From Chthoniobacterales bacterium (GTDB lineage: Bacteria > Verrucomicrobiota > Verrucomicrobiia > Chthoniobacterales > DYNR01), in NCBI GenBank assembly GCA_026418675.1, contig JAOAAX010000001.1, forward strand, positions 89,423 through 153,422: DNA of 64,000 bases, in the 5' to 3' direction. The first letter of the stretch is position 1; each line of letters opens with the position of its first letter. A program made the position numbers and the translations under genes. Below, piece after piece: positions 36,526 through 45,531 of the stretch. Below the pieces are notes generated by a model. It did no database searches and was not told the DNA's origin. It was given only the letters and a program-made list of their open reading frames with translations.

Positions 36526-37746
36526 GTGCAAAGTTTCTCCGGCGACTTATCTCCCGCTGGAATTTATGAAAGAGTAAGCAGAGCTTTCGCCGAGAATTTT
36601 GCAGGGGGCAAAGAAGTAGGTGCTGGAGTTTCAGTATGGCTAAATGGCGGAGAAGTTGTATGCTTGCAAAGCGGCTACGCAGACGCAGCCCGCGAACAGC
36701 CCTGGCGAGAGGATACTCTCGTTTTAGTCTGGTCGGCTACAAAAGGTCTTGCAGCCGCTTGTGTGATGCATGCTTTACAGGAAGCTCGAATTAGTCCCTT
36801 GCAACCTATCGCTCGCTATTGGCCGGAATTCGCAAAAAACGGCAAGGAACGGATCACAGCTGCCGACGTTTTAAGTCATCGAGCAGGGCTCGCCGCAATC
36901 GAAGGGCAGAAAATTTCAATTTTTGATCACGAAGCGGTTGTTCGAGCTCTTGAAGATCAACGTCCACTTTGGCCACCGCGAAGTGCTCACGGCTATAGCC
37001 CCCGAACGTTTGGCTTTCTTGCTGACGAAATTGTGCGACGTGTTGCAGGAACTACACTTGGAACGTATTGGCGTGAAGTCTTTGCAGAGCCAATGGGCTT
37101 GGATTTTTGGATTGGTTTACCCGAAGAGCTCCATCCAAGAGTAGCTCAAATGCTTCCGCCTAGAATGTCCCCACAAAATGCCAACGACCCATTCCTCCAA
37201 GCTTTCAATGACCCGCAAAGTCTCACTCGTGCCGCATTTACTTCCGTTGAAGGACTCGGCAATATTTCCTCTATGAATACTCCACAAGCCCGCAGCGCTT
37301 CTTTACCGTCTTTGGGTGGAATTGGCACTCCCTCCGCGCTAGCTCGTTTTTACATGATGCTAGCTATGGATGGCCAATTCGGAATGAAAAAATACTTCCA
37401 GCGGGATTCCCTTCAATGGATGCAAACACGCCTTGTTAACGGTTTTGATAAAACCCTCCTCACAGATACTGCCTTCTCCGTTGGCTTTATGCTCGACCCA
37501 GTCGGCCCCGATGGCAGAAAAACTCGCCAGCTTTTTGGCCCAAGTTTGCCTGCCTTTGGCCATCCAGGCGCAGGTGGTAGCATGGCGTTTGCTGACCCAA
37601 TCCGCAGAATCGGCTTCGCTTATGTAATGAATCAAATGGAAATAGGAGTCTTGCCAAGCCAAAGAGCTTTGAAACTAGTAAACGCCGTCTATGGAATTTC
37701 TTCAGAACTAAATCAACCAAATCTCAAAGAACTCCCCTCTCCTTAA
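36526..37746 (+). CDS. Beta-lactamase-fold serine hydrolase (class C / EstB-like)
   Basis: A 406-residue protein starting at GTG behind a strong ribosome site (ggggagg, 36511-36517). The serine-acyl-transferase signature SATK (Ser70, Lys73) follows the typical opening GVSVWLNGGEVV. A YSPRTFGFLADEIVRR segment supplies the conserved tyrosine of the YxN-like box, and HPGAGGS stands for the third HxG box. No signal peptide is visible, so it is probably cytoplasmic and an esterase or amide hydrolase rather than a secreted beta-lactamase. It follows carB by 22 bases and may be read through from it. Confidence 0.9.
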   Translation: MQSFSGDLSPAGIYERVSRAFAENFAGGKEVGAGVSVWLNGGEVVCLQSGYADAAREQPWREDTLVLVWSATKGLAAACVMHALQEARISPLQPIARYWPEFAKNGKERITAADVLSHRAGLAAIEGQKISIFDHEAVVRALEDQRPLWPPRSAHGYSPRTFGFLADEIVRRVAGTTLGTYWREVFAEPMGLDFWIGLPEELHPRVAQMLPPRMSPQNANDPFLQAFNDPQSLTRAAFTSVEGLGNISSMNTPQARSASLPSLGGIGTPSALARFYMMLAMDGQFGMKKYFQRDSLQWMQTRLVNGFDKTLLTDTAFSVGFMLDPVGPDGRKTRQLFGPSLPAFGHPGAGGSMAFADPIRRIGFAYVMNQMEIGVLPSQRALKLVNAVYGISSELNQPNLKELPSP

Positions 37747-37855
37747 AATCCAAAAAATACACTTAACCTCATTCTTAATATCTCCTTTTCGCAGAGGAAA
37801 CGAAAAAAAATTGCGAATTTCTTAGCCTTTTTATTTTATAGGCTGGGATAACAAA

Positions 37856-39346
37856 ATGCTGGAAAAAGTATCCCAACAAACAAATGCAGGGGAGCAAGCC
37901 AAAAAATCCCAAGAACTATTTCATAAAGGTCTTTCCTGTTGGAACGAAGGGAAGAAAAACGAGGCATACGCCCTTTTAAAGGAAGCTTATTCTCTTAAAC
38001 CAGATGAACTTTCGATCCGTCTCCTTTTTGCTGAGATTCTCATGTCGAGTGGCAACCCTAACGAGGCGCAAAAAATTCTGGAAGCTACACCTAATGAACA
38101 AAGACAATCTCCCTTCTATCTTTGCGCAAAACTAAAGCTCCTCTTAATCCAAGAAAAAAATGAGGAAGCTATTGACCTTGGCAAGAAAATCCTCCTTGAT
38201 TTTCCATCAGATCCCCTCGCCCATAGTCTCTATGGCCGTGCTTTAAGAAGAATAGGGAACTTACCGGAAGCTTTAAAACACGCTCAGGAAGCCATACGGC
38301 TCTATCCCAACGAGCCAACCTACCACAACAATTTAGCAGTAGTCCTGCAAGAGCTTGGGAATATTAAAGAAAGCATTCATCACTACCGAATTGCCTGGCA
38401 ACTCAATCCCAATTACGCATCCGCGAAAATGCGGGAAGGATTAATGCGCCTTCTAATCGGAGATTGGGCAGAAGGGTGGAATCTTTACGAATTCCGTCTC
38501 GGTGCAAATCCTCTCGCTCCTTTGCCTGGCTCCACTTCCCCCATTTGGACACCAGATCAACCCATCGTGGGGAAAGCTATCCTCCTCCGAGCAGAACAAG
38601 GAATCGGGGACACCCTCCAGTTCCTCCGTTACGCCTCAAGAATCGCAAAAATGGGAGCAGATGTCATCTTAGAGGTCCAACCTCCCCTTTATCGTTTGTT
38701 GAAGGAATCAAACCTTTCAGGAGTTAAGCACATAATTGCTCAAGGCCACCCCCTCCCACCTCACCATTTTCAATGCCCACTTCTCAGTCTCGGACAGCGT
38801 TTGAATCTAAAGCCCACCAAAAAGGATTGCTCCCAAGGCGCTTATCTTAACCGAAACAGCATGAACTTCTCTCCCAACACAAAGCTGAAAAGGGTTGCCG
38901 TTTGCTGGGCTGGGAACCCCGCTCATCTTAACCAAATCAATCGCTCTATCCCTTTAAATATTTTCTCAAAGATTTTATCAATTCCCGAAATCCAATTCGT
39001 TTCACTTCAAAAAAACGTTTCAGAAACAGAAAAACAAATCCTCAATCAGTTCCCCAACATTATAAATTTAGAAGAACAATTAAGCGACTTTGCTGTAACA
39101 GCTGATGCTTTACTTCAAACCGATTTGCTCATCTCTATAGACACTTCAATTGCTCACTTAGCAGGAGCTCTGGGATTTCCAACTTGGCTCCTTTTGCCTA
39201 AAGTCCCGGATTGGCGATGGGGACTAAAAGGTGAAACTTGCTTGTGGTATCCGAATACGCGCCTAATTCGCCAAGACAAATTCCAAAATTGGCACGAAGT
39301 AATTGAGTTAATTTATTACGAATTAAAAGAAATTCTTAAATATTAA
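37856..39346 (+). CDS. TPR protein fused to a GT9-like glycosyltransferase domain
   Basis: A 496-residue protein. The first about 210 residues hold TPR repeats (for example PLAHSLYGRALRRIGNLPEALK). The rest resembles GT9/GT41-like glycosyltransferases: ILLRAEQGIGDTLQFLRYA, VAVCWAGNPAH and the terminal SIDTSIAHLAGALGFPTW with LLPKVPDWRW. Such TPR-glycosyltransferases are common in PVC bacteria and resemble O-GlcNAc-transferase-like or heptosyltransferase-like proteins; the acceptor is unknown. No signal peptide, so probably cytoplasmic. A lone gene between a serine hydrolase and the convergent lactate permease. Confidence 0.88.
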   Translation: MLEKVSQQTNAGEQAKKSQELFHKGLSCWNEGKKNEAYALLKEAYSLKPDELSIRLLFAEILMSSGNPNEAQKILEATPNEQRQSPFYLCAKLKLLLIQEKNEEAIDLGKKILLDFPSDPLAHSLYGRALRRIGNLPEALKHAQEAIRLYPNEPTYHNNLAVVLQELGNIKESIHHYRIAWQLNPNYASAKMREGLMRLLIGDWAEGWNLYEFRLGANPLAPLPGSTSPIWTPDQPIVGKAILLRAEQGIGDTLQFLRYASRIAKMGADVILEVQPPLYRLLKESNLSGVKHIIAQGHPLPPHHFQCPLLSLGQRLNLKPTKKDCSQGAYLNRNSMNFSPNTKLKRVAVCWAGNPAHLNQINRSIPLNIFSKILSIPEIQFVSLQKNVSETEKQILNQFPNIINLEEQLSDFAVTADALLQTDLLISIDTSIAHLAGALGFPTWLLLPKVPDWRWGLKGETCLWYPNTRLIRQDKFQNWHEVIELIYYELKEILKY

Positions 39347-39403
39347 AACATATAATTTGTAAAATTATAAACTAAAAAAATTGAAAACACAACGCATTAC
39401 AGT

Positions 39404-40993
39404 TTAATCGATAAACACAGGGAAAATAACTAATAAAAGAAAAGCTAGAAACCAAGGAATCAAAGTCTTACGGAGAATTGCGCCTTCTTGGTTTTTCAAA
39501 CCTAAAACTGCACAAACTGCGATTATGTTGTGGAGGCAGATCATGTTGCCAATAGAGCCACCTGCTAATTGTAAAGCCAAAATAAGCTCAACCGGCAAAT
39601 TTGTAGATTCTGCAATCGCTATTTGAGTCCCACCAAACGTAAGGTTTGAAATTGTTGTTGAACCCGAAAAAAAACTCCCCAAGGAACCAAGCCCTGAGGC
39701 AAAAAACTTCCATTTTTCTCCAGCAACTTCAGCAAATGCTCTCCCTATGACAAACGCTGGAGCGGTATCAGCAGATCCAGAAAGCATTAACTTTACCAAT
39801 ATTAAAGCGCCAATTAAAGCAAACCACGGAGTCCGAATACGTTCTCCTAATTCACGAACTAAGAAAGAAACCCTAACTCCCTCTTTATTACTAACTATCA
39901 CAGCCAAAATCGCAGCAAAAGCAAATGGAAGGATTGCAGGAACATACAGGACAGGAAAACTCCAATTCATCCCTTGACCTAAAATATCCCGCATTTGAAG
40001 AACAAGCGTCGCGCTAATCCTAAAGATTCCAAAATTTCCCAATTGCAAAGACAAAGCTGGGTCTGCAGAAGTTAGAAAATTGCGCAATCCAAGTCCGGGA
40101 ATTCGAGTTATCAACAATACAAAAACGGTGAATGTTAGCGGTAGAAGAGCGCGTCCAAGATTCGGTAGCCAAAGTCTCCCTGCTTTCTCTCCTGCCTCTG
40201 ATGAATCAAGTCCAATTTGAAACTTTGCAAGAAGTATGGTTCCCAACAAACCAATCGCTCCACCTAAAATTACCGGAAATTCATAGCTAAAATAAGATAA
40301 AAAAATCATCGGAATTAAACAGGTAAGTAAACTGAGCCATATAAATATTAAATTCCGAAAAATAATTTTCCAAGGGAAAAGAAAACGTAAAGCTGCTACA
40401 CAAACAATTAAAGCAACAATAGTCTGAAAAAAAGCAGCCTGCTGCCCAATTTTTAACAACAAAGTTGAAGAGAGATTGTTCGGCCCAAATCCAAACCAAA
40501 TTGGTGTCCCAACCGCACCAAAAATCGTGCATATTCCATTAAATGCCAAGCATACAGCAGCTACATTTAAGACAGGAAAACCTAATCCAGCTAAAATAGG
40601 CGCAGCGAGAGCTGCAGGTGTCCCAAAACCACTTGCCCCTTCAATTAAAAATCCAAACGCCCATCCAACTACCATCACTTGGGCAATCGGGTGAGGAGAT
40701 ATTCCCCTCAACCAAGTCCGAATCGTATCCATTAAGCCTGTTTGTTCCAATGCTAAAAATAAGAAAACTGCACCAGCAACAATAAAAACGGGGGTAAAGG
40801 CTTCCAAAAAGCCAGATAAAATGCTTGCAAGAACTAAGCGAACTCCTTGTTTCCAGTAAAACAAGGCCAATATTACACTTAAGCCAGCTGCAAATCCAAA
40901 AGCAGGCACAGACGGCCATGGCTTCGGTTTCGTCATTAAAAAAATTAATACTAAAACCGGTAATGCCGAAAAAAATACAGAACCAAAATTCAT
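39404..40993 (-). CDS. lctP: L-lactate permease family transporter (LctP)
   Basis: A 529-residue polytopic membrane protein with about a dozen helices. Family landmarks include FGFLIEGASGFGTPAALAAP, LAFNGICTIFGAVGTPIWFG and the distal SGSTTISNLTFGGTQ and GSIGNMICLHNIIAVCAV. LctP proteins import lactate, and some glycolate, with protons or sodium. It lies 112 bases downstream of the LarA-like racemase on the same strand, so the pair is likely one operon for uptake and interconversion of a 2-hydroxyacid. The exact substrate could be lactate, glycolate or another hydroxyacid. Confidence 0.92.
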   Translation of the reverse strand: MNFGSVFFSALPVLVLIFLMTKPKPWPSVPAFGFAAGLSVILALFYWKQGVRLVLASILSGFLEAFTPVFIVAGAVFLFLALEQTGLMDTIRTWLRGISPHPIAQVMVVGWAFGFLIEGASGFGTPAALAAPILAGLGFPVLNVAAVCLAFNGICTIFGAVGTPIWFGFGPNNLSSTLLLKIGQQAAFFQTIVALIVCVAALRFLFPWKIIFRNLIFIWLSLLTCLIPMIFLSYFSYEFPVILGGAIGLLGTILLAKFQIGLDSSEAGEKAGRLWLPNLGRALLPLTFTVFVLLITRIPGLGLRNFLTSADPALSLQLGNFGIFRISATLVLQMRDILGQGMNWSFPVLYVPAILPFAFAAILAVIVSNKEGVRVSFLVRELGERIRTPWFALIGALILVKLMLSGSADTAPAFVIGRAFAEVAGEKWKFFASGLGSLGSFFSGSTTISNLTFGGTQIAIAESTNLPVELILALQLAGGSIGNMICLHNIIAVCAVLGLKNQEGAILRKTLIPWFLAFLLLVIFPVFID

Positions 40994-41105
40994 ATCGAAA
41001 AAATAAACGAATTATGGATTTTCATCAATACAGTTTTTTTAAGCTAAAAAGAAACTTTAAAAAATAAATTTTCCCTTTATAGAAACTATAAGAGAAATTC
41101 TAAAT

Positions 41106-42404
41106 CTAAGACAAATTGTTCTCAGGGAAACGATCCCGTGAAGCCCAAAGACCCGCAGATGGTGAGTGAATAAAGTATAACTCTTCCCCATCGGGCAAAA
41201 CGTTCCACCCTTCTTGCATCTTCTCGGGATTGTAACGCGCTAAAGCTTTTTTGCAATCCATGTATGCATATCCCACAGCTTCCACCTCCTCTTGACTTAA
41301 ATGTCCAGGCGCATAGCGAATTGTAAAACGTCCCTCCGAAGAACCATGTATGAGGTGGGCCGTCCCATGCGCAAATTCCTGGAGGATTTTCTCAGTTTTG
41401 TAATGTTTCATGGTATGCTCAGTTCCTTTGTAACCAAATTTACGAACGATTTGCTCTACCTCAGGTTGTTCACCAAAACGACAAACTCCAGGAGCAATTA
41501 CTAACAACTCCCCGCCATCCTCTATTGCCATTCGCGTCCGATACACCGCCTTGTTTGCAACCCACGTTGCCCGAAATTCATCCCCTTGCATAAAGGCCAC
41601 AATTTTTTTTACAGGTTTTTCAAAAAAAGTTATATTCTGTTTTTGGCTTGCCTTTGCTGCCAATAAGTAAGTTTCGAAGTCATCTCCAACATAGAAACCA
41701 CTGTGAACAAGCCGCCCCTCTTCATTCCTACGCATTACAACAAGTAAGTAAACGTCTCTTAAATGCCCCAAATACTTCTCCTCCGCCCAATTAAAACAAG
41801 CACGAACAGGCGTAACAAGACGCCCTAAGTTATTTTCAATCCCATAACAAGCTGAAGCAAGATGCGAGGAGCAAATCGTCTCTTTCCCGCCAAGCCCAAT
41901 GAAGAAATTCTTATTATGGCTTGCAAAACCCAATACCTCATGGGGAACTACATGCCCAATGTGAACTATTAAATCCCACTTTTCACTCATGAGCAGGCTG
42001 TTCAGCTCAATCGGTATTCCCCATTTGGCTTTCCCTTGGGTCTTCTCCGCAACAAATTCTGAAGGAACCTCCCCTAAATGCACAACCCCATTCCGCCAAT
42101 CATGGGCATGGATCCTCTCCTCGGGAATTTCCCCAAACATCCAACGATTCTCCTCTGGTGTATGGGGAACATGCTGGCCAAGTGTTGGTATCACATGCAC
42201 ATCACAACCCTCAGGAAAAGCAAAATAGAGCCATTGGGTGATCCGTCCCGCTCCAGAATGCGCACGCGTTAGATCCGGAGGCAATAATAGCACCCGCCGA
42301 AATTCACCTCCCATGCGCTCACGCGCTTCATCAAGTATTCGCAACGTTAAACTTTGGAGTTCTTTGTCCGTTATTTCTTCTTTTTCTACATAAAACCACG
42401 GCAT
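41106..42404 (-). CDS. LarA-family nickel-pincer 2-hydroxyacid racemase homologue
   Basis: A 432-residue protein of the lactate racemase (DUF2088) superfamily. The PDLTRAHSG motif (43-51) and LGQHVPHT (75-82) match the N-terminal half. His155 (VVPHE), Lys165 (SHNKN) and His181 have exactly the spacing of His174, Lys184 and His200 of Lactobacillus plantarum LarA, where the lysine holds the pincer cofactor and the last His binds nickel. The usual GGRK context of the lysine is changed, so it is a divergent member whose substrate may not be lactate. larB, larC and larE, which build the cofactor, are not in the window. Upstream of lctP on the same strand. Confidence 0.85.
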   Translation of the reverse strand: MPWFYVEKEEITDKELQSLTLRILDEARERMGGEFRRVLLLPPDLTRAHSGAGRITQWLYFAFPEGCDVHVIPTLGQHVPHTPEENRWMFGEIPEERIHAHDWRNGVVHLGEVPSEFVAEKTQGKAKWGIPIELNSLLMSEKWDLIVHIGHVVPHEVLGFASHNKNFFIGLGGKETICSSHLASACYGIENNLGRLVTPVRACFNWAEEKYLGHLRDVYLLVVMRRNEEGRLVHSGFYVGDDFETYLLAAKASQKQNITFFEKPVKKIVAFMQGDEFRATWVANKAVYRTRMAIEDGGELLVIAPGVCRFGEQPEVEQIVRKFGYKGTEHTMKHYKTEKILQEFAHGTAHLIHGSSEGRFTIRYAPGHLSQEEVEAVGYAYMDCKKALARYNPEKMQEGWNVLPDGEELYFIHSPSAGLWASRDRFPENNLS

Positions 42405-42491
42405 ATTTTTTCCTACTTTGTCGAATAATCTTTATACAAACTAATTAAAAACGTCAAAAATGTTTTATTTGCTTTTTTTTTAATAATAAAA
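42405..42491. promoter_or_regulatory. Divergent A/T-rich control region of the hydroxyacid island
   Basis: This A/T-rich stretch separates the leftward larA-like/lctP unit from the rightward CWC/exchanger/ldhA unit and must hold promoters for both. It contains long T and A tracts but no operator-like palindrome I can defend. Confidence 0.5.
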
Positions 42492-42749
42492 TTGAATAAA
42501 CGAATTCAAATTGTGAAATCCCATAATTTTTCCGTTTTTTTTTATCAATTAAACCGCATTTTTCCATTTTGTGGAAAAGAAAATTTTTGCGAGATAGGTA
42601 TCAACAATCTTGGGAAGAATTGCCGGTGTTCAGATTTTGCAATTCCGAACGAACTGCTTGTGAGAATTCCACCCGAATACAAACTTTCTTGCATTTGTAA
42701 AAAGTGCATTAAAAAATTTAGGCTCGAAAAAAATCTAGGAAAAGCATAG
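42492..42749 (+). CDS. Small cysteine-rich CWC-type protein
   Basis: An 85-residue frame with a TTG start (a GTG at 42513 is an alternative), ending eight bases before the exchanger gene. Its cysteine pattern FCGKENFC, CRC and CICKKC resembles the cysteine-rich CWC family, whose members carry CPxCG, CWC and CxCxxCL blocks; here the first Cys is Phe and the W of CWC is Arg. Such small proteins are putative metal binders of unknown role. The short length and A/T-rich setting leave real doubt that it is a gene, but the Cys spacing and tight spacing to the next gene favour it. Confidence 0.5.
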   Translation: MNKRIQIVKSHNFSVFFYQLNRIFPFCGKENFCEIGINNLGKNCRCSDFAIPNELLVRIPPEYKLSCICKKCIKKFRLEKNLGKA

Positions 42750-42756
42750 TCACTCC

Positions 42757-44403
42757 ATGCATGCTGGAAATTTTTCAATTGCCAATGACTTGTTGCTCCT
42801 TTGCCTAACTGGAGCACTTGGTCTTGCTCTCGGCAGCCTCAGAATCAAAGGTTTTAGTCTTGGAATTGCTGGTGTTCTGTTTAGTGGGCTTTTCTTCGGT
42901 CAACTAGGCCTTTCAATTTCACCTCAAATAGCCCATTTTATTCGCGAATTCGGCCTTATTCTTTTTGTCTATACGATTGGCCTTCAAGTTGGTCCGGGCT
43001 TTTTTAGTTCCTTAAAACATCGGGGCCTCCTTTTAAATCTGCTCGCAACAGCCATTGTTCTTCTAGGAACCTCCCTTGTAATTTTCACTTTCTATTCTCT
43101 TCGCTTTGACATCGGCGAAATTACGGGAATTTTTTCCGGAGCTACCACAAATACACCAAGCTTAGGAGCTGCCCAAGAAGCGATTCAGAGAAGCCCAACA
43201 GCTCAAAACTCAACTCCTCCTGCCCTTGCCTATGCTATTTGCTACCCGTTTGGAGTTTTAGGAATTTTACTTTCCATGTTAATTCTCAAGCGAGTCGGCA
43301 AAAAAGAAATTTCTGCTGAGGAGCAGAAATTCTTAGAAGAGCAAGAAAAAGAGAATCCACCCGTGTCTGATCTAACCCTTCTCGTCACCAACCCAAATGT
43401 TGTCGGAAAAAATCTCGATGAATTACCAGGGATGAGTAATTCTGGGATTGTAATTTCGCGTTTGCGAAGAGAGGGACAAATTCGGGTAGCTCGCCCCGAT
43501 GACCGCTTCCAAGTGGGCGATGTGATCCTTGCCATCGGACCTTCTGCAGCACTTGAATCTCTGAGAATCATTGTTGGAACTCCAGTCCCGGATGACTTGC
43601 GTTCCTCTGCACCAGGCGTTTCGGTCCGCAGAATCATCGTCACTCGACGCGAAGCAATAGGTCAAACTCTTCAAAATTTAGGTCTAGAACTAAAATATCA
43701 AGTTACTTTCACGCGCTTACTCCGAGGGGAGGTTGAACTCCCTGCTCCCACCCGCCTCCGTCTCCATGCAGGCGACATCCTGACAGTAGTCGGAAGCGAA
43801 GCTGATCTCGATCAGGTAGCTCGGGAATTAGGTAACTCGATGCAGGATTTAAATCTACCACGTGTAATTCCAATCTTTGCAGGTATTGTTTTGGGAATCT
43901 TGCTTGGAAGTATTCCGATTGTTATTCCTGGTCTGCCCTCACCACTAAAGCTTGGGAATGCCGGCGGCCCTCTAATCGCAGCAATCCTTTTAAGTCATTT
44001 TGCCAGAATTGGACCCTTTGTTTGGTATTTGCCCCTCAACGCAAATTTCCTCCTCCGCGAAATTGGGATTGTTTTGTTCCTATCCGTAGTTGGAATTAAT
44101 TCCGGAACACAAATTGGGAGTGTTTTAACTTCAGGACAGGGAATCTTATGGCTAGCCACAGGAGTTTTGGTTACAATCCTTCCATTAATCCTGGTTGGCA
44201 GTTTCGCCATGTTTTTCCTAAAAGTCAACTTTCTGACAATTCTCGGTTTATTAGCGGGTAGCACTACCGACCCCCCAGCTCTTGCTTTCGCAAATTCTTT
44301 GACAAAAACAGCTGCTCCATCTTTAGCTTACTCCACTGTTTACCCTTTAACAATGTTACTACGGGTTCTCTTCGCTCAAATCCTCGTCATTTTCCTCACC
44401 TAA
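42757..44403 (+). CDS. AspT/YidE-type putative transporter (AAE family) with two RCK_C domains
   Basis: A 548-residue membrane protein with the AAE family layout. Five to six helices come first (FSGLFFGQLGLSI, FIREFGLILFVYTIGLQVGPGFF). A soluble region of about 160 residues follows, made of two TrkA-C/RCK_C repeats (FQVGDVILAIG and LRLHAGDILTVVG), then a second membrane half ending with GLLAGSTTDPPALAFAN, a duplicate of the earlier FSGATTNTPSLGAAQ. Related AspT exchanges aspartate for alanine; most YidE/YbjL members have unknown substrates. It precedes the D-lactate dehydrogenase gene by 25 bases, suggesting exchange of a small carboxylate or amino acid. Confidence 0.9.
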   Translation: MHAGNFSIANDLLLLCLTGALGLALGSLRIKGFSLGIAGVLFSGLFFGQLGLSISPQIAHFIREFGLILFVYTIGLQVGPGFFSSLKHRGLLLNLLATAIVLLGTSLVIFTFYSLRFDIGEITGIFSGATTNTPSLGAAQEAIQRSPTAQNSTPPALAYAICYPFGVLGILLSMLILKRVGKKEISAEEQKFLEEQEKENPPVSDLTLLVTNPNVVGKNLDELPGMSNSGIVISRLRREGQIRVARPDDRFQVGDVILAIGPSAALESLRIIVGTPVPDDLRSSAPGVSVRRIIVTRREAIGQTLQNLGLELKYQVTFTRLLRGEVELPAPTRLRLHAGDILTVVGSEADLDQVARELGNSMQDLNLPRVIPIFAGIVLGILLGSIPIVIPGLPSPLKLGNAGGPLIAAILLSHFARIGPFVWYLPLNANFLLREIGIVLFLSVVGINSGTQIGSVLTSGQGILWLATGVLVTILPLILVGSFAMFFLKVNFLTILGLLAGSTTDPPALAFANSLTKTAAPSLAYSTVYPLTMLLRVLFAQILVIFLT

Positions 44404-44428
44404 AAAAACCTAACAAATAAACGAAAAA

Positions 44429-45448
44429 ATGAAAAAAACTTCTGTCGTCGTATTTGATACAAAGCCCTACGACCAAGAATGGCTTATTAAAGCTGCAAAC
44501 GGAAAACCAATTAACTGGAAATTCTATGAATTCCGTTTTGAGCCAGACACCGCCCCCTCTGCAAAGGGCCACGATGTTGCCTGTATCTTTGTTAACGATA
44601 ATGCAAACCGGGAAGCTCTAAAAACCCTATCCGAACTTGGGATTCGGTTTATTGCTATGCGTTGCGCCGGTTTTAACAATCTCGACCTCGACGCTGCTAA
44701 AGAATTTGGTTTTACCGTTACGCGCGTCCCTAATTATTCTCCTTACGCCGTGGCAGAACATACTATAGCCCTCCTACTAACCCTAAATCGCAAAATCCAC
44801 AGAGCTTACAACCGGGTCCGTGAACTGAACTTCTCTCTCAACGGTTTAGTTGGCTTTGACCTCTATGGAAAAACCGCAGGAATCATCGGCACAGGGAAAA
44901 TCGGCAAAATCGTCGCCGAAATCCTTTCCGGTTTTAAAATGAAAATCCTGGCATACGATCCTGTTCAAGATCAAAATTGGGCCAAGAAAGTTCAATGTCA
45001 TTATTGTTCCCTTGAAGAACTTGTAACCCAAAGCGACATTATCACACTGCACCTCCCTCTCCTGCCGGAGACTTATCATATCATTGACCAAAAAATTTTA
45101 AGCCTTTGCCGCCCCGGTGCTTTCTTAATAAACGTGAGTAGGGGGAAATTAATTGACACAGTTGCTCTCCTCGAGGCCCTCAAGGACGGAAAGCTCGGCG
45201 GCGTTTGCCTCGATGTTTACGAAGAAGAGGAAAACGTCTTTTTTCGTGACTTATCCGAGGAAGGCTTGAAAGACGATGTTCTCGCTCGTCTCCTTACATT
45301 CCCAAACGTATTAATAACCGCTCATCAAGCTTTCTTAACCTACGAGGCCCTTTCAGACATCTCCCGAGTAACCGTCGAGAATATCTGCCGCTTCGCCACA
45401 GGCCAACCTCCTCTTGAGGGAACACTCTTAACAGCTCCAAGTTCTTGA
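44429..45448 (+). CDS. ldhA: D-2-hydroxyacid dehydrogenase, fermentative D-lactate dehydrogenase type
   Basis: A 339-residue protein with the D-LDH landmarks MRCAGFNNLDL, VPNYSPYAVAEH and the NAD-binding GIIGTGKIG (151-159). The catalytic triad is in register: Arg238 (VSRGKLID), Glu267 (in DVYEEE) and His299 (AHQAF), with the same spacings as Arg235, Glu264 and His296 of Lactobacillus D-LDH. It interconverts D-lactate and pyruvate with NAD. Paired with a LarA-like racemase and a lactate permease a few kb away, it suggests use or release of both lactate enantiomers. Third gene of the rightward unit; its stop lies inside a long hairpin. Confidence 0.93.
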   Translation: MKKTSVVVFDTKPYDQEWLIKAANGKPINWKFYEFRFEPDTAPSAKGHDVACIFVNDNANREALKTLSELGIRFIAMRCAGFNNLDLDAAKEFGFTVTRVPNYSPYAVAEHTIALLLTLNRKIHRAYNRVRELNFSLNGLVGFDLYGKTAGIIGTGKIGKIVAEILSGFKMKILAYDPVQDQNWAKKVQCHYCSLEELVTQSDIITLHLPLLPETYHIIDQKILSLCRPGAFLINVSRGKLIDTVALLEALKDGKLGGVCLDVYEEEENVFFRDLSEEGLKDDVLARLLTFPNVLITAHQAFLTYEALSDISRVTVENICRFATGQPPLEGTLLTAPSS

Positions 45449-45483
45449 ATAAGAGCCTGTAAAACACATCACCTCTTATTCAA
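45445..45483. terminator. Hairpin between convergent ldhA and cysI, candidate bidirectional terminator
   Basis: Arms ttgaataagag (45445-45455) and ctcttattcaa (45473-45483) are perfect 11-base inverted repeats with a 17-base loop, starting at the ldhA stop codon. The convergent gene layout favours a shared transcript end. No strong T-run follows on either strand, so an intrinsic terminator is not certain. Confidence 0.5.
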
Positions 45484-45531
45484 AGTTCCCAAAATAAAAG
45501 TGACCAAAACACTCCGCCAACCAGTTTGAAC

